Source of the DNA: Xanthomonas sp. SI
GTDB taxonomy: Bacteria; Pseudomonadota; Gammaproteobacteria; Xanthomonadales; Xanthomonadaceae
Assembly (NCBI RefSeq): GCF_014236855.1
Contig: NZ_CP051261.1
Coordinates: 4,154,001-4,218,000 of the forward strand
DNA length: 64,000 bases
Reading direction: 5' to 3'
Numbering within the stretch: position 1 is the first letter of the stretch; each line of letters begins with the position of its first letter. Below the pieces are notes generated by a model that searched no databases, had not been told where the DNA came from, and saw nothing but the letters and a program-made list of their open reading frames with translations. This document shows, piece after piece, positions 8,824-17,395 of this stretch. Position numbers and translations under genes: made by a program.

Positions 8824-9279
8824 ATGATCGCCACGCCCGACTACCGCGCCCTGCTCGACACCGCCATCGCCGAGGCCCGCCAGGGCCTGGCCGAAGGCGG
8901 CATCCCGATCGGCGCGGCGCTGTACCACAACGACGGCCGCCTGCTCGGCTGCGGCCACAACCGCCGCGTGCAGGAAGGCGACCCATCGGTGCACGGCGAG
9001 ACCGATGCGTTCCGCAAGGCCGGCCGCCAGCGCCGCTACAAGGACACCATCATGGTCACCACACTGGCGCCGTGCTGGTACTGCAGCGGCCTGGTGCGGC
9101 AGTTCAACATCGGCACCGTGGTGGTCGGCGAATCGGTCACGTTCCAGGGCGGTATCGACTGGCTGCGCGAGAATGGAGTCACCGTGATCGACCTGCACAG
9201 CCAGGAGTGCATCGACCTGCTCGGCGGCTACATCGCGGCCAATCCGGACGTGTGGAACGAGGACATCGGCGAGGACTGA
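8824..9279 (+). CDS. Cytosine-deaminase-like nucleoside/nucleobase deaminase
   Basis: 151 residues of the zinc-dependent CMP/dCMP deaminase fold. The zinc site is H57-x-E59 (HGE) and the PC-x-x-C pair C84/C87 (APCWYC). Length and sequence (GGIPIGAAL, HGETDAFR, FQGGIDWL) resemble yeast-type cytosine deaminase more than TadA, so hydrolysis of cytosine or a related base is likely. It runs convergently with the TonB receptor gene, with only 11 bases between the stop codons. The porin on the other side is divergent. Confidence 0.9.
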   Translation: MIATPDYRALLDTAIAEARQGLAEGGIPIGAALYHNDGRLLGCGHNRRVQEGDPSVHGETDAFRKAGRQRRYKDTIMVTTLAPCWYCSGLVRQFNIGTVVVGESVTFQGGIDWLRENGVTVIDLHSQECIDLLGGYIAANPDVWNEDIGED

Positions 9280-9290
9280 GCGCGCCGCGC

Positions 9291-11459
9291 TCAGAACCGG
9301 TACTGCACACCGGCGCTGACCGTGCGCGCCGTGCCCACCGCCACCCACGGCGTCGCCGCGACCGAACTGGTGTAGTAGCTGCGGTCGAACACGTTGTCCA
9401 CGTCCAGCGACACGCGCAACCGTTCGTCGATGCGCCAGTAAGCCATCAGCTTGGCCACGGTGTAGGCCGGCAAGCGTGCCGGTGCGATGCCGGCATTGGC
9501 TTGCGCCTGGGTATAGGCCTCGGCCAGCCGCGCGCCGGTATGGGTGATGCCGCCACCAAAGCCGAACAGGCCGCCGCCGGGCAGCGGCGTCTCGCGCACC
9601 GCCAGCACGCTGCCGTTGAGCCTGGGCACGTTGATCAGGCTGCCGCCGACCTGCAGCGTGTTGTCGCGCAGCACCTGCACCCGATTCCACGAGGCGCTGG
9701 CGTTGAGCCGCCAGTGCGCGCTCAGCTGGCCGGAAACGTCGGCCTCGGCGCCGCGGCTGCGCACGCGGCCGGCGGCGATCTGGTTGCCCGGATTGCGTGG
9801 ATCGCCGGTGAGCACGTTGTCCTTGACGATCTCGTACAGCGCCAGGGTGCCGCCGAGGCGGCCGTCGCGCGCCTGCCACTTTCCGCCCAGCTCCAGCGCG
9901 CGGCCGGTTTCCGGCGCCGGCGTGGTGCTGGTGCCGGTGCCGTACCAGACGTCGGAGCCGCTGTTGGGGCGGAACGAACGCCCCGCATTGACGTACCACG
10001 ACCATTGCTGGCCCGGCGCATAGCTCAGGCCGATGCGCGGCGTGGTCCTGGCCGGGGTCTGCGCGTAGCGGCCGCCGCTGCGGCGGTCCTGCAGCGTCTG
10101 CCGGTAGCGGTCGTGGCGCAGGCCGAGCAGCAGCGTCCACTGCGCGTTCAACGCCACCGCGTCCTGCAGGTACAGCGCCAGGTTGCGCTGGCGCTCGTGG
10201 GTATCGACGAACGGCAGCGGCGTCGGCAGCGCTTGCCCGTAGATCGGCGCGAACAGGTCAAGCGCGTACGGCGCGGCGGCGCTGGGGCGGACCCGCCGCA
10301 TGCGTTGCTCGAGCACGAAGTCGTAGGCCTCCATGCCGACCAGCAGATCGTGGCGCCAGGTACCGCTGCGCAGCTGGCCGCGCAGTTCGGCCTGCAGCGC
10401 GCTGTCGTGCGAGGCGAAGTCGCGCCAGCGCCGCTGCCGCCACAGCGTGCGCGCATCGGCCTGCACCGCACTGGGTTCGGTGGAGTAGCCGCGCAGGCTG
10501 GCGTCGCGCTGCGACGCGGCGAGCAGCCCGCTCCATGTCTCGGGGAACGCGTGCCGCAGCAGCAGTTGGTGATTGCGGTTCTCGACCTGCACGTCGCCAT
10601 CGCCCGGCTCGCCGAGGAAGCGCGAACGCGGCAGCGCGCGCAGGTCGCCGCGCACCGCGACCACGCCGCGGTCCAGCGGCGTGCGGTGGCGCAGCCATTC
10701 GCCGTTGTAGTCCAGCGTGGTGGCCTCGCCCAGGCGCCAGGTCAGCGCCGGCGCGAGGAAGCGGCGCCGCGTCTGCACGAAGTCGCGGAAGCTGTGTCTG
10801 TCCTCGGCGGCGAGGTTGAGCCGGTAGGCGACGCTGTCGCCCAGCGGCCCGGTGCTGTCGGCCGCGACGCGGTAGGCTTCATGGCTACCGGCGGACAGTT
10901 CCAGCGCGGTCGCCGGCCGCCACTGCGGCAGCTTGGTGACGATGTTGAGCGTGCCGCCCGGTTCGCTGCTGCCGTACAGCGCCGCCGCCGGCCCCTTCAG
11001 GAACTCGATCGCCTCGATGTTGGCGGTGTCGCGCGGCGCGTTGTAGCCGCGGTTGCCGGCCAGGCCGTTGAGCAGGGTCGCGCTGCCGGTGTTCTCGTTG
11101 CCGGGCAGCCCGCGCACCGCGAAGTTGTCCCACAGCCCGCCGAAGCCGTTCTGCCGCGAGATGCCGCCGACGTAGTCCAGGGTGCCGTCCAGGTGCGTCG
11201 CGCCGAGGTCGTCGATCGCCTGCCGCGGCAGCACCCGCACCGATTGCGGCAACTGGCGCAGGCTCAGCTCGGTCTTGCTGCCCTGGGTGGCATCGGCGTA
11301 GTAGGTGCCCGAGTCGCGGCGCCCGACCACGCGCACCGTGTCCAGTTCGGCAGGCTCGGACGCGGCGTCGAGGACCGCATCGGCATCGGCCGGACCGGCG
11401 CTCAGGCCGGCCAGCAAGGCGGCGACGAAGGACAGCGACTGCGGCGAACGTGGCGGCAT
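9291..11459 (-). CDS. TonB-dependent siderophore/metal receptor
   Basis: 722 residues: signal peptide, N-terminal TonB-box region (AELDTVRVVGRR), plug domain (SLRQLPQSVRVL...DFLDYVGGISRQN-like, YGSSEPGGTLNIVTK near 190) and a 22-strand barrel ending VSAGVQYRF. The sequence is of the FhuA/FpvA (TonB-siderophore) group. It sits behind a Zur-like palindrome shared with the divergent acyltransferase gene. Uptake of zinc or a zinc-loaded metallophore is therefore a reasonable inference, while iron-siderophore uptake is the default for the family. No signalling extension is present. Confidence 0.93.
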   Translation of the reverse strand: MPPRSPQSLSFVAALLAGLSAGPADADAVLDAASEPAELDTVRVVGRRDSGTYYADATQGSKTELSLRQLPQSVRVLPRQAIDDLGATHLDGTLDYVGGISRQNGFGGLWDNFAVRGLPGNENTGSATLLNGLAGNRGYNAPRDTANIEAIEFLKGPAAALYGSSEPGGTLNIVTKLPQWRPATALELSAGSHEAYRVAADSTGPLGDSVAYRLNLAAEDRHSFRDFVQTRRRFLAPALTWRLGEATTLDYNGEWLRHRTPLDRGVVAVRGDLRALPRSRFLGEPGDGDVQVENRNHQLLLRHAFPETWSGLLAASQRDASLRGYSTEPSAVQADARTLWRQRRWRDFASHDSALQAELRGQLRSGTWRHDLLVGMEAYDFVLEQRMRRVRPSAAAPYALDLFAPIYGQALPTPLPFVDTHERQRNLALYLQDAVALNAQWTLLLGLRHDRYRQTLQDRRSGGRYAQTPARTTPRIGLSYAPGQQWSWYVNAGRSFRPNSGSDVWYGTGTSTTPAPETGRALELGGKWQARDGRLGGTLALYEIVKDNVLTGDPRNPGNQIAAGRVRSRGAEADVSGQLSAHWRLNASASWNRVQVLRDNTLQVGGSLINVPRLNGSVLAVRETPLPGGGLFGFGGGITHTGARLAEAYTQAQANAGIAPARLPAYTVAKLMAYWRIDERLRVSLDVDNVFDRSYYTSSVAATPWVAVGTARTVSAGVQYRF

Positions 11460-11479
11460 GGAGCGAAGTACCCGAAAAA

Positions 11480-11502
11480 GAAATGTTATATTATTTCAAT
11501 AC
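11480..11502. promoter_or_regulatory. Zur-like operator in a 61-bp divergent promoter
   Basis: The only AT-rich stretch nearby reads GAAATGTTATATTAT then TTCAATAC. Its left 15 bases fit the gammaproteobacterial Zur consensus (GAAATGTTATAnTAT...) exactly; the right half is weaker. It lies 21 bases before the TonB receptor ATG and 18 bases before the acyltransferase ATG, so one bound repressor could shut both genes. Consensus recalled from published Zur regulons; binding is inferred. Confidence 0.6.
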
Positions 11503-11520
11503 TGGCACGAACCGCAGCGC

Positions 11521-12687
11521 ATGTCTTCCGCTTCCCTCGCTCCTCCCCCGCCCTCCTCGCGCCTGGCCTCGATCGATCTGCTGCGCGGCACGGTGATGCT
11601 GCTGATGCTGCTCGACCACGTGCGCGAGACGTTCTATCTGCATCACCCGATCGGCGATCCGGTGGACGTGGAAACCACCGCCCCGGCGCTGTTCGTGGCG
11701 CGCCTGCTGGCGCACCTGTGTGCGCCGGTGTTCGTGTTCCTGACCGGGCTGTCGGCGTGGCTGTATGCAGCGCGGCAGCCGCATGGCCGCAAGGCGGCGG
11801 CGGCGTTCCTGCTCAAGCGCGGGCTGTTCCTGATCGTGCTGGAACTGACCCTGGTCAACTTCGCCTGGACCCTCTCGTTCCCGCCGCAGGTGCTGTACCT
11901 GCAGGTGATCTGGGCGATCGGACTGAGCATGCTGGCGCTGGCGGCGCTGCTATGGCTGCCGCGCCCGCTGCTGGCGCTGCTCGGCGTGGCGCTGGTGGCC
12001 GGGCACAACCTGCTCGATGGCGTGCATGTGCCCGGCGACGGTCCATTGGCCACGGCCTGGGCCGTCCTGCACGATCGCAGCTGGCTGCAACTGGGCGAAC
12101 TGCGCGTGCGCACCTCGTATCCGTTGCTGCCGTGGATCGGGGTGATCGCGCTGGGCTATGCGGCCGGCCCCTGGTACGGCGCCGACACCGCGGCGCCGCA
12201 ACGCAGGCAGCGCCTGCTGGCCTGCGGCCTCGGCGCGCTGGCGCTGTTCCACCTGCTGCGCTGGCACAACGGCTACGGCGATGCGCCCTGGCGCGACCAA
12301 GCCGACGTGGCGCACACCGCGATGAGCTTCTTCAACCTGACCAAGTACCCGCCGTCGCTGCTGTTCCTGCTGCTGACCCTGGGCGTGGGCCTGCTGTTGC
12401 TGCGCCTGTACGAGCAGCCGCGGCTGGCACGGGCGTTGGCGCCGCTGGCGGCGATCGGCGCGGCGCCGATGTTCTTCTACCTGCTGCACCTGTACGCACT
12501 GAAGCTGCTGTACCTGGCGGCGCTGGCGTACTGGGGCGCGAACAACGGCGCATTGTTCGGCGTGGACAGTGTGGCGGCGCTGTGGGCGATCGCCGCGGTG
12601 TTGGGCGTGGCGCTGTACTGGCCGGTGGCCGCGTTCGCGCGGCTGAAGGCGCGGCGCCGCGACCTGGCCTGGCTGCGCTATCTGTAG
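11521..12687 (+). CDS. DUF1624 / heparan-acetyltransferase-like membrane protein
   Basis: 388 residues with about ten hydrophobic membrane segments. The N-terminal signature RLASIDLLRGTVMLLMLLDH is characteristic of the DUF1624/acyltransferase-3-like group related to heparan-alpha-glucosaminide N-acetyltransferase; the DHVRE region carries the conserved acidic/His residues. A membrane acyl transfer reaction is inferred from family membership, and the acceptor is unknown. I chose the start at 11521 because the protein homology begins there and it leaves the Zur-like operator outside the coding region. It is divergent from the TonB receptor. Confidence 0.85.
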   Translation: MSSASLAPPPPSSRLASIDLLRGTVMLLMLLDHVRETFYLHHPIGDPVDVETTAPALFVARLLAHLCAPVFVFLTGLSAWLYAARQPHGRKAAAAFLLKRGLFLIVLELTLVNFAWTLSFPPQVLYLQVIWAIGLSMLALAALLWLPRPLLALLGVALVAGHNLLDGVHVPGDGPLATAWAVLHDRSWLQLGELRVRTSYPLLPWIGVIALGYAAGPWYGADTAAPQRRQRLLACGLGALALFHLLRWHNGYGDAPWRDQADVAHTAMSFFNLTKYPPSLLFLLLTLGVGLLLLRLYEQPRLARALAPLAAIGAAPMFFYLLHLYALKLLYLAALAYWGANNGALFGVDSVAALWAIAAVLGVALYWPVAAFARLKARRRDLAWLRYL

Positions 12688-12781
12688 CGACGCCTGCGCC
12701 GGGCCGGCTCGGACCCGGATTCATCGCCGTGCAATGCCGGCATGCTCGACTGGTCGCCCTGTCCGCGCCTGGAGACCTGCG

Positions 12782-14155
12782 ATGCCCACCCGCCTGCCGC
12801 GCCTGCCGCGCCTGCCGCTGATCGGCCTGATCTTCGCCGCCACCGCCGGCTGCGCCACCGCCGCGAGCCAACGCGATGCCTGGGTGGTGCAGCAGATCCA
12901 CGACTACAACCATCCCTATGCGGCGCAGCAGGCCGAGCTGGATACCAAGATGGCGACGATGGCCGGCAGCGCCTACGCGTTCTACCGCGGCACCGACCAT
13001 CTGTTCTACCAGGACATGAAGACCCTGCCGGCCTCGCTGTGGACCAGCCCGCAGACCGGCTACACCTGGCTCGGCGGCGACACCCACATCGGCAACTTCG
13101 ATGCCGCGCGCGACAGCAGCGGCAAGGCGGTGTTCAAGGTCGCCGACTTCGACGAAGGCCATCTCGGCCAGTACGTGTGGGACCTGCGCCGGCTGGCGGC
13201 AAGCATGGTCCTGGCCGGGCGCGACAACGGCCTGTCCGACAGCGACATCGGCAGCGCGATCGACACGATGGTCGGCGCCTACCTGGACAAGATCGGCGAC
13301 TTCAAGGGCAGCGACGCCGAGAAGAGTTTCCAGCTGGCCAAGAGCAACACCAGCGGCGTGGTGGCCAAGGCCATCGACAGCGCCGACGGCAAGAGCCGCA
13401 GCAGCCTGCTGGCCAAATACACCGCGGTCAGCGGCGGCAAGCGCACGTTCCAGAGCCTGGACACCCTGGTCGCGGTGGACAGCGCCACCGCCTCGGCAGT
13501 CGCCGCGGCGATGAACGGCTACGTGGCCTCGATCGCCGCGTCCAAGCGCTATGCGTCCAGCTACTACACGGTCAAGGACGTGCGCCAGAAACTCGGCTCG
13601 GGTACCGGCAGCCTCGGCCGGCAGCGGCTGTACGTGCTGATCGAAGGCGCCAGCAGCGCGACCGGCGACGACGTGATCCTGGAATGGAAGCAGGAAGCGG
13701 CCAGCGTGGTCGCCGTCGCCGCGCCGTCGCAGATGCCCGCCTCCAGCTACGACAATCACGAAGGCGAGCGCGTGGCGCGCACCGCCAAGGCGCAGACCCT
13801 GGATGCCGACGTGCTGATCGGCTACGCCAGCGTCGCCGGCGTGCCGTTCTACGTGCACGAGAAATCGCCGTTCCAGGAAGACCTGGACCCGGCCGCGCTG
13901 AGCAGCGCCGGCAAGCTGGCCACCGCCGCCACCTACCTGGGCCAGGCGCTGGCCTCGGCGCACGCGCTGTCCGACCAGGACTACGATCCGGCGGTGGTCG
14001 GTTACAGCATCGACAAGCAGATCGACGCGGCGGCCAGCAGCAAGAGCGGGTTGAAGTCGGAACTGCGTCAGTTCGCGTTCGACTACGCCGCGCAGGTGCA
14101 GTTGGATTGGCAGGGATTCGTGGCGGCTTACCAAGCGGGGACACCGTTGTACTGA
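12782..14155 (+). CDS. DUF2252 family lipoprotein
   Basis: 457 residues with a signal peptide and a probable lipobox (TAGC, Cys24). The DUF2252 core follows, with the kinase-like-fold signatures MAGSAYAFYRG (60-70), GDTHIGNFD (99-107), VADFDEGHLGQYVWDLRRLA (121-140) and a late SDQDYD motif. DUF2252 proteins look like aminoglycoside-phosphotransferase relatives, but their reaction is not established. An exported, lipid-anchored copy would work without cytoplasmic ATP, which is odd for a kinase fold. The start at 12782 has GGAG at a good distance; an upstream in-frame ATG (12734) would spoil the signal peptide. Confidence 0.88.
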   Translation: MPTRLPRLPRLPLIGLIFAATAGCATAASQRDAWVVQQIHDYNHPYAAQQAELDTKMATMAGSAYAFYRGTDHLFYQDMKTLPASLWTSPQTGYTWLGGDTHIGNFDAARDSSGKAVFKVADFDEGHLGQYVWDLRRLAASMVLAGRDNGLSDSDIGSAIDTMVGAYLDKIGDFKGSDAEKSFQLAKSNTSGVVAKAIDSADGKSRSSLLAKYTAVSGGKRTFQSLDTLVAVDSATASAVAAAMNGYVASIAASKRYASSYYTVKDVRQKLGSGTGSLGRQRLYVLIEGASSATGDDVILEWKQEAASVVAVAAPSQMPASSYDNHEGERVARTAKAQTLDADVLIGYASVAGVPFYVHEKSPFQEDLDPAALSSAGKLATAATYLGQALASAHALSDQDYDPAVVGYSIDKQIDAAASSKSGLKSELRQFAFDYAAQVQLDWQGFVAAYQAGTPLY

Positions 14156-14179
14156 GCGCTAGGTTCACCGCCAGCGAAA

Positions 14180-14206
14180 CCTGTAGGAGCGGCTTCAGCC
14201 GCGACC
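14180..14206. repeat. TGTAGGAGCGGCTTCAGCC-type repeat, single arm
   Basis: A 24-base copy of the arm seen twice at 1685-1749, located just after the DUF2252 gene. No reverse-complement partner was found next to it. Confidence 0.8.
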
Positions 14207-14359
14207 GGGCGAAGCCGCCAAGCACACAATGCTCGCGAAGGATCAGGACCGATGCCCCTATCCCGCAGCAACCGTGCTCCTACGCCTCGCCAACGCTGCC
14301 GCCTGTACCCTCACCTAGCGCAGCTTCCCACACACCAGGCCTGCAGCTAGGCTGGCGCG

Positions 14360-15010
14360 ATGCGCGCGCCCTCGTCGATCCTCCTGTTGCTCTGCCTGTG
14401 CGCCGCGCCCGCCGCCGCGCAGAAGGTGAATCGCTGCACCGGCGCCGACGGCGCCACGGTGTTCAGCGATCGCCGTTGCGAAGACCTGGGTGCGATCGAC
14501 CGTTTGCCGCCGCGCACCGCGCCCAGTGCGGCCAGCGAAGGCGCCAGCGGCCTGTACCGGCCGCAATGCGTGCGCCGGCTGAGCGAACTGGCGCAGCAGA
14601 TCCGCACCGCGGTGGATGCACGCGACGTCAATCGCCTGTCCACGCTGTATTGGTGGAACGGCGTCTCGGACGAGGCGGCGCGGCGCATCCTCGACCGCCT
14701 CGACGCGATCACCCAGCGGCCGTTGGTGGCGATCGTGCCGGTGGTGCCGGACCTGTCGGCGCAGGCGGCCTACCCAGCGGCCACGCTCCCGGCGTCCGGC
14801 ACCTTGGCCGCTGCCGAGCAACGCACACCGGATGCCGCATCCGCGACGCCCCAGACATCGACCAGCACCGCAGGCAGCGAAAACGCCACACCGCCGCGCG
14901 CACGCGCGACCGGCTTGCGCCTGGAACAGACCCTCGGCAGCAGTGCGACCCCGACCTCGACCGTGCTGAGCCTGCGCCGCCAGTACAACTGCTTCTGGAT
15001 CAGTTTCTAG
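14360..15010 (+). CDS. Small exported protein with DUF4124-like N-terminus
   Basis: 216 residues with a cleavable signal peptide (cleavage after AAA, near residue 20). A short motif follows, NRCTGADGATVFSDRRC, of the DUF4124 type, with two cysteines likely forming a disulfide. The middle is helical. A Thr/Ser/Ala-rich low-complexity stretch (about 140-190) precedes a conserved-looking end, LRRQYNCFWISF. No enzymatic motif is visible; a periplasmic or envelope role is inferred. The coding bias fits the neighbourhood, and there is no operon partner. Confidence 0.8.
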   Translation: MRAPSSILLLLCLCAAPAAAQKVNRCTGADGATVFSDRRCEDLGAIDRLPPRTAPSAASEGASGLYRPQCVRRLSELAQQIRTAVDARDVNRLSTLYWWNGVSDEAARRILDRLDAITQRPLVAIVPVVPDLSAQAAYPAATLPASGTLAAAEQRTPDAASATPQTSTSTAGSENATPPRARATGLRLEQTLGSSATPTSTVLSLRRQYNCFWISF

Positions 15011-15196
15011 CGCGCTCGACCTGGGTTTCCGCAGCCTGCATGATCCTCTGGTAATTGCCCGAGCTCGACCGAAACGTCATCCGCAGCCGCGCACGAGCTA
15101 ATGACTGCGATCTGCGCGCACTGCGCCATCAACCTGTTCGCATCGCGCAACAGACCATGATCGACGCACGACACCGTTCGCTGCCTCCCCCCACTG

Positions 15197-16159
15197 TCAG
15201 GCAGCGTCCACATCCACCGGCCACAGCCCACGGATCGCGGCGATCCCCTGACCACCATGGCGGCGCGCTTCGGCCACCTGCGCCGGCAGCAGGCCGCCGA
15301 TCGGGTACAGCGGCAGCGCCACTTCCTCGCGCAGGCGCTCGAACGCTTCCCAGCCCATCGGTGCGGCGCCGGGATGGCTGGCGGTAGCGGCCAGCGGGCC
15401 GACCACGGCGAAATCGCAGCCGAGCCGCTGCGCCGCCTGCAGCTCTTCCACGCTATGGCAGGACGCGGCAACGCATTGCCCCGCCGGCAGCGGACGAGCC
15501 TCGAACTGCGACAACTGCTCCGCGCCGAGGTGCACGCCGACGCCCAATTCCTGCGCCAGGGCCAGATCGCGATTGACCAGCACCTGCGCGCCGCGCGCCA
15601 CGCACAGCGCCGCCGCGGCCCGTGCCAGCGGCTGCCAGCTGGCAGCTGGCAGGCTGCGCGCGCGCAGCTGTACGCGCTGCACGCCGCCTTGCAGCGCGCG
15701 TTCCAGCGACGCCAGCCAGCGCTCGGGATCGACCGGCTCCGGCGTCACCAGATAGCGATCGGGCTGGCGCAGCATCGCCACCACCGGCTGGTCGGCCGGC
15801 GGCATCGCGTAGCGGCCCAGCTTGTCCGGCGTCACCCAGGTCAGCGCCTGGCCCTCGCGGCCGCGCGCAGTGCCCTTCCACGACAGCACCTGGCGCATCT
15901 CCAGGCGCAGCCTTTTGTCCGGATAGCGCTGCGGCACTTCCATCAGCTGCGCGCCGACCGTCGCCTCGATACCCAGTTCCTCCTGCAGCTCGCGCACCAG
16001 GGCCTGCTCGGAGGTCTCGCCCGGCTCGCGCTTGCCGCCGGGAAACTCCCACAGGCCGGCGAGATCGCGCCCCTCGGTACGCCGGGCCAGCAAGATACGG
16101 CCGCGGGCATCGGTGATGACCCCGGCGACGACATGGATGGATCTGAGCGGTTCGGACAT
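15197..16159 (-). CDS. Nudix (MutT-like) hydrolase fused to a thiamine-phosphate-synthase-like domain
   Basis: 320 residues. Residues 8-135 are a Nudix domain with the full box GGKREPGETSEQALVRELQEEL-G (41-63), as in MutT, which clears 8-oxo-dGTP. Residues about 145-320 have the TIM-barrel pattern of ThiE/TenI: VQLRAR, VNRDLALA, GVHLGAEQL, AASCHS, FAVVGPLAATASHPG, PIGGL. Several ThiE catalytic positions differ (VNRD where ThiE has NDR; ASCH for GxSxH), so this half may bind a nucleotide or thiamine-like ligand rather than make thiamine phosphate. The same fusion is known from pseudomonads and xanthomonads. The start at 16159 matches the MutT N-terminus. Confidence 0.9.
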   Translation of the reverse strand: MSEPLRSIHVVAGVITDARGRILLARRTEGRDLAGLWEFPGGKREPGETSEQALVRELQEELGIEATVGAQLMEVPQRYPDKRLRLEMRQVLSWKGTARGREGQALTWVTPDKLGRYAMPPADQPVVAMLRQPDRYLVTPEPVDPERWLASLERALQGGVQRVQLRARSLPAASWQPLARAAAALCVARGAQVLVNRDLALAQELGVGVHLGAEQLSQFEARPLPAGQCVAASCHSVEELQAAQRLGCDFAVVGPLAATASHPGAAPMGWEAFERLREEVALPLYPIGGLLPAQVAEARRHGGQGIAAIRGLWPVDVDAA

Positions 16160-16383
16160 GGCGCAAGCTTGCCGTCTTCGGCGGTGCCAACGCAATGAAT
16201 CCGGTTCACATCGTCGGCGATCCGCGTAGCGCGGCAGCGATCCGCAAGCATTCGGCCGACGTACGGCGCGGCGACGACCTGGACGACGCGGCAACAACGA
16301 CGAAACCGACCGCACACGGCCATGCAAATGGACAACCCGCGGACGGTGGCGCCGGCGGTACCGAAACAGCCCGGCTCCCTCCC

Positions 16384-16767
16384 TTACCCAGGAAGGTCGT
16401 GTCCGATCCGCCACAGCACCCCACCCGGATCGTGCAGGGTGAAGTCGCGCATGCCCCACGGCCGATCCTCCGGCACGCCGATGCGCGCACCGTAGCGGCC
16501 GGCCAGATCGGCGGCATCGAGCCGCCGCCACCAGGCATCGGCATCCTCCACCCACAGGTGCAGCATCAGGTTGTGCGCCAGCGCCTGCTCGTAGAAATCC
16601 TGCAGCAGGAACGCACAGCGCTCGCCATGGCGAAAACAGACGAGTCCGTCGCCAAGCGGCTCCGCCACGAAGCCCACCTCGCGATAGAACTCCACGGACT
16701 GCGCGAAGTCGCGCGCCGGCACGAACACCTTCAACTCAAGACTGGCGGAACGCTCCACGGCATGCAT
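16384..16767 (-). CDS. VOC-superfamily protein (glyoxalase/bleomycin-resistance-like)
   Basis: 127 residues forming one pair of beta-alpha-beta-beta-beta modules. The N-terminal ELKVFVPARDFAQSVEFYREVGF and C-terminal MRDFTLHDPGGVLWRIGHDL are typical of small VOC proteins of the glyoxalase/bleomycin-resistance kind. Metal ligands are not complete (the expected first His is replaced by Lys), so it may bind a ligand without metal. Function is unknown. It stands alone between the MutT fusion and the secA terminator. Confidence 0.85.
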   Translation of the reverse strand: MHAVERSASLELKVFVPARDFAQSVEFYREVGFVAEPLGDGLVCFRHGERCAFLLQDFYEQALAHNLMLHLWVEDADAWWRRLDAADLAGRYGARIGVPEDRPWGMRDFTLHDPGGVLWRIGHDLPG

Positions 16768-16847
16768 CCAATGGCAATAGCGACAGCGAGCACCCTACCC
16801 GCAGAACACGCGACACGCCACACCGGCAAGCACGCCCCCAAGCCTCC

Positions 16848-16879
16848 CCAAAAACAAAACGCCCCGCACAAGGCGGGGC
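16848..16879 (-). terminator. Rho-independent terminator downstream of secA
   Basis: On the minus strand the stem GCCCCGC/GCGGGGC with a 5-base loop is followed by GTTTTGTTTTT. It is about 520 bases past the secA stop, beyond the repeat array. Confidence 0.75.
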
Positions 16880-16927
16880 TGTAGATACAAGGGTTTGACC
16901 AATCACCGCACCGTCTGGAGCAAAGCC

Positions 16928-17280
16928 TAGCCCCTCTCCCGCCTGGAGAGGGGCTGGGGTGAGTGTCCGGCGCGAAGCGTCTCGTGAAGTTTGGGTGCAC
17001 GAGGCTGCGCCCGTACCCTCATCCGCCCCTGCGGGGCACCGTCTCCCGGTGGGAGAAGGGAACAGCCGCTTTAGCCCCTCTCCCCTGGGAGAGGGGTTGG
17101 GGTGAGGGTCCGGCGCGAAGCGTCTCGCGGAGTTTGGTACACGAGGCTGCGCACGTACCCTCATCCGCCCCTCCGGGGCACCTTCTCCCGGTGGGAGAAG
17201 GGAACAGCCGCTTAGCCCCTCTCCCGCCGGGAGAGCGGTTGGGTGAGGGTCCGGCGCGAAGCGTCTCGCGGAGTTTGGGG
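16928..17280. repeat. Tandem array of CCCCTCTCCC...GGGAGAGGGG repeats
   Basis: About two and a half copies of a roughly 150-base unit. Each has a hairpin CCCCTCTCCC.../GGGAGAGGGG, the phrase GGTGAGGGTCCGGCGCGAAGCG, a variable spacer, then CCCTCATCCGCCCCT and a second hairpin CTTCTCCCGG/TGGGAGAAGG. The same family recurs at 57062-57341. Both arrays sit just past the last gene of a minus-strand unit. Confidence 0.9.
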
Positions 17281-17395
17281 CGCGCGCCGACAGGTGCGGG
17301 GTTTTGGAGAGTGATGAGCCGGAGCCCACGTTTTTGCGAAGCCAAACGTAGCGCTGTTGCGCGAATGTGCAACAGCGCTCGCGATAGCGCTTCTC

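Larger units (their letters stand above)
16768..17395. other. Gene-free interval between a VOC gene and secA
   Basis: It holds a rho-independent terminator facing secA (16848-16879) and a tandem array of a GC-rich intergenic repeat (16928-17280). Open frames across it are repeat translations. Confidence 0.8.

Noticed and set aside
8700..12821. A plus-strand open frame of 1373 codons
   Set aside because: It runs across the deaminase, antisense to the TonB receptor and through the acyltransferase. The translation is Arg/Ala/Gly-rich with no family resemblance. Long antisense frames are expected at this GC content.
16159..16555. N-terminal extension of the MutT fusion
   Set aside because: The extra sequence is Arg/Gly-rich, crosses intergenic DNA and partly overlaps the VOC gene; the Nudix N-terminus begins at 16159.
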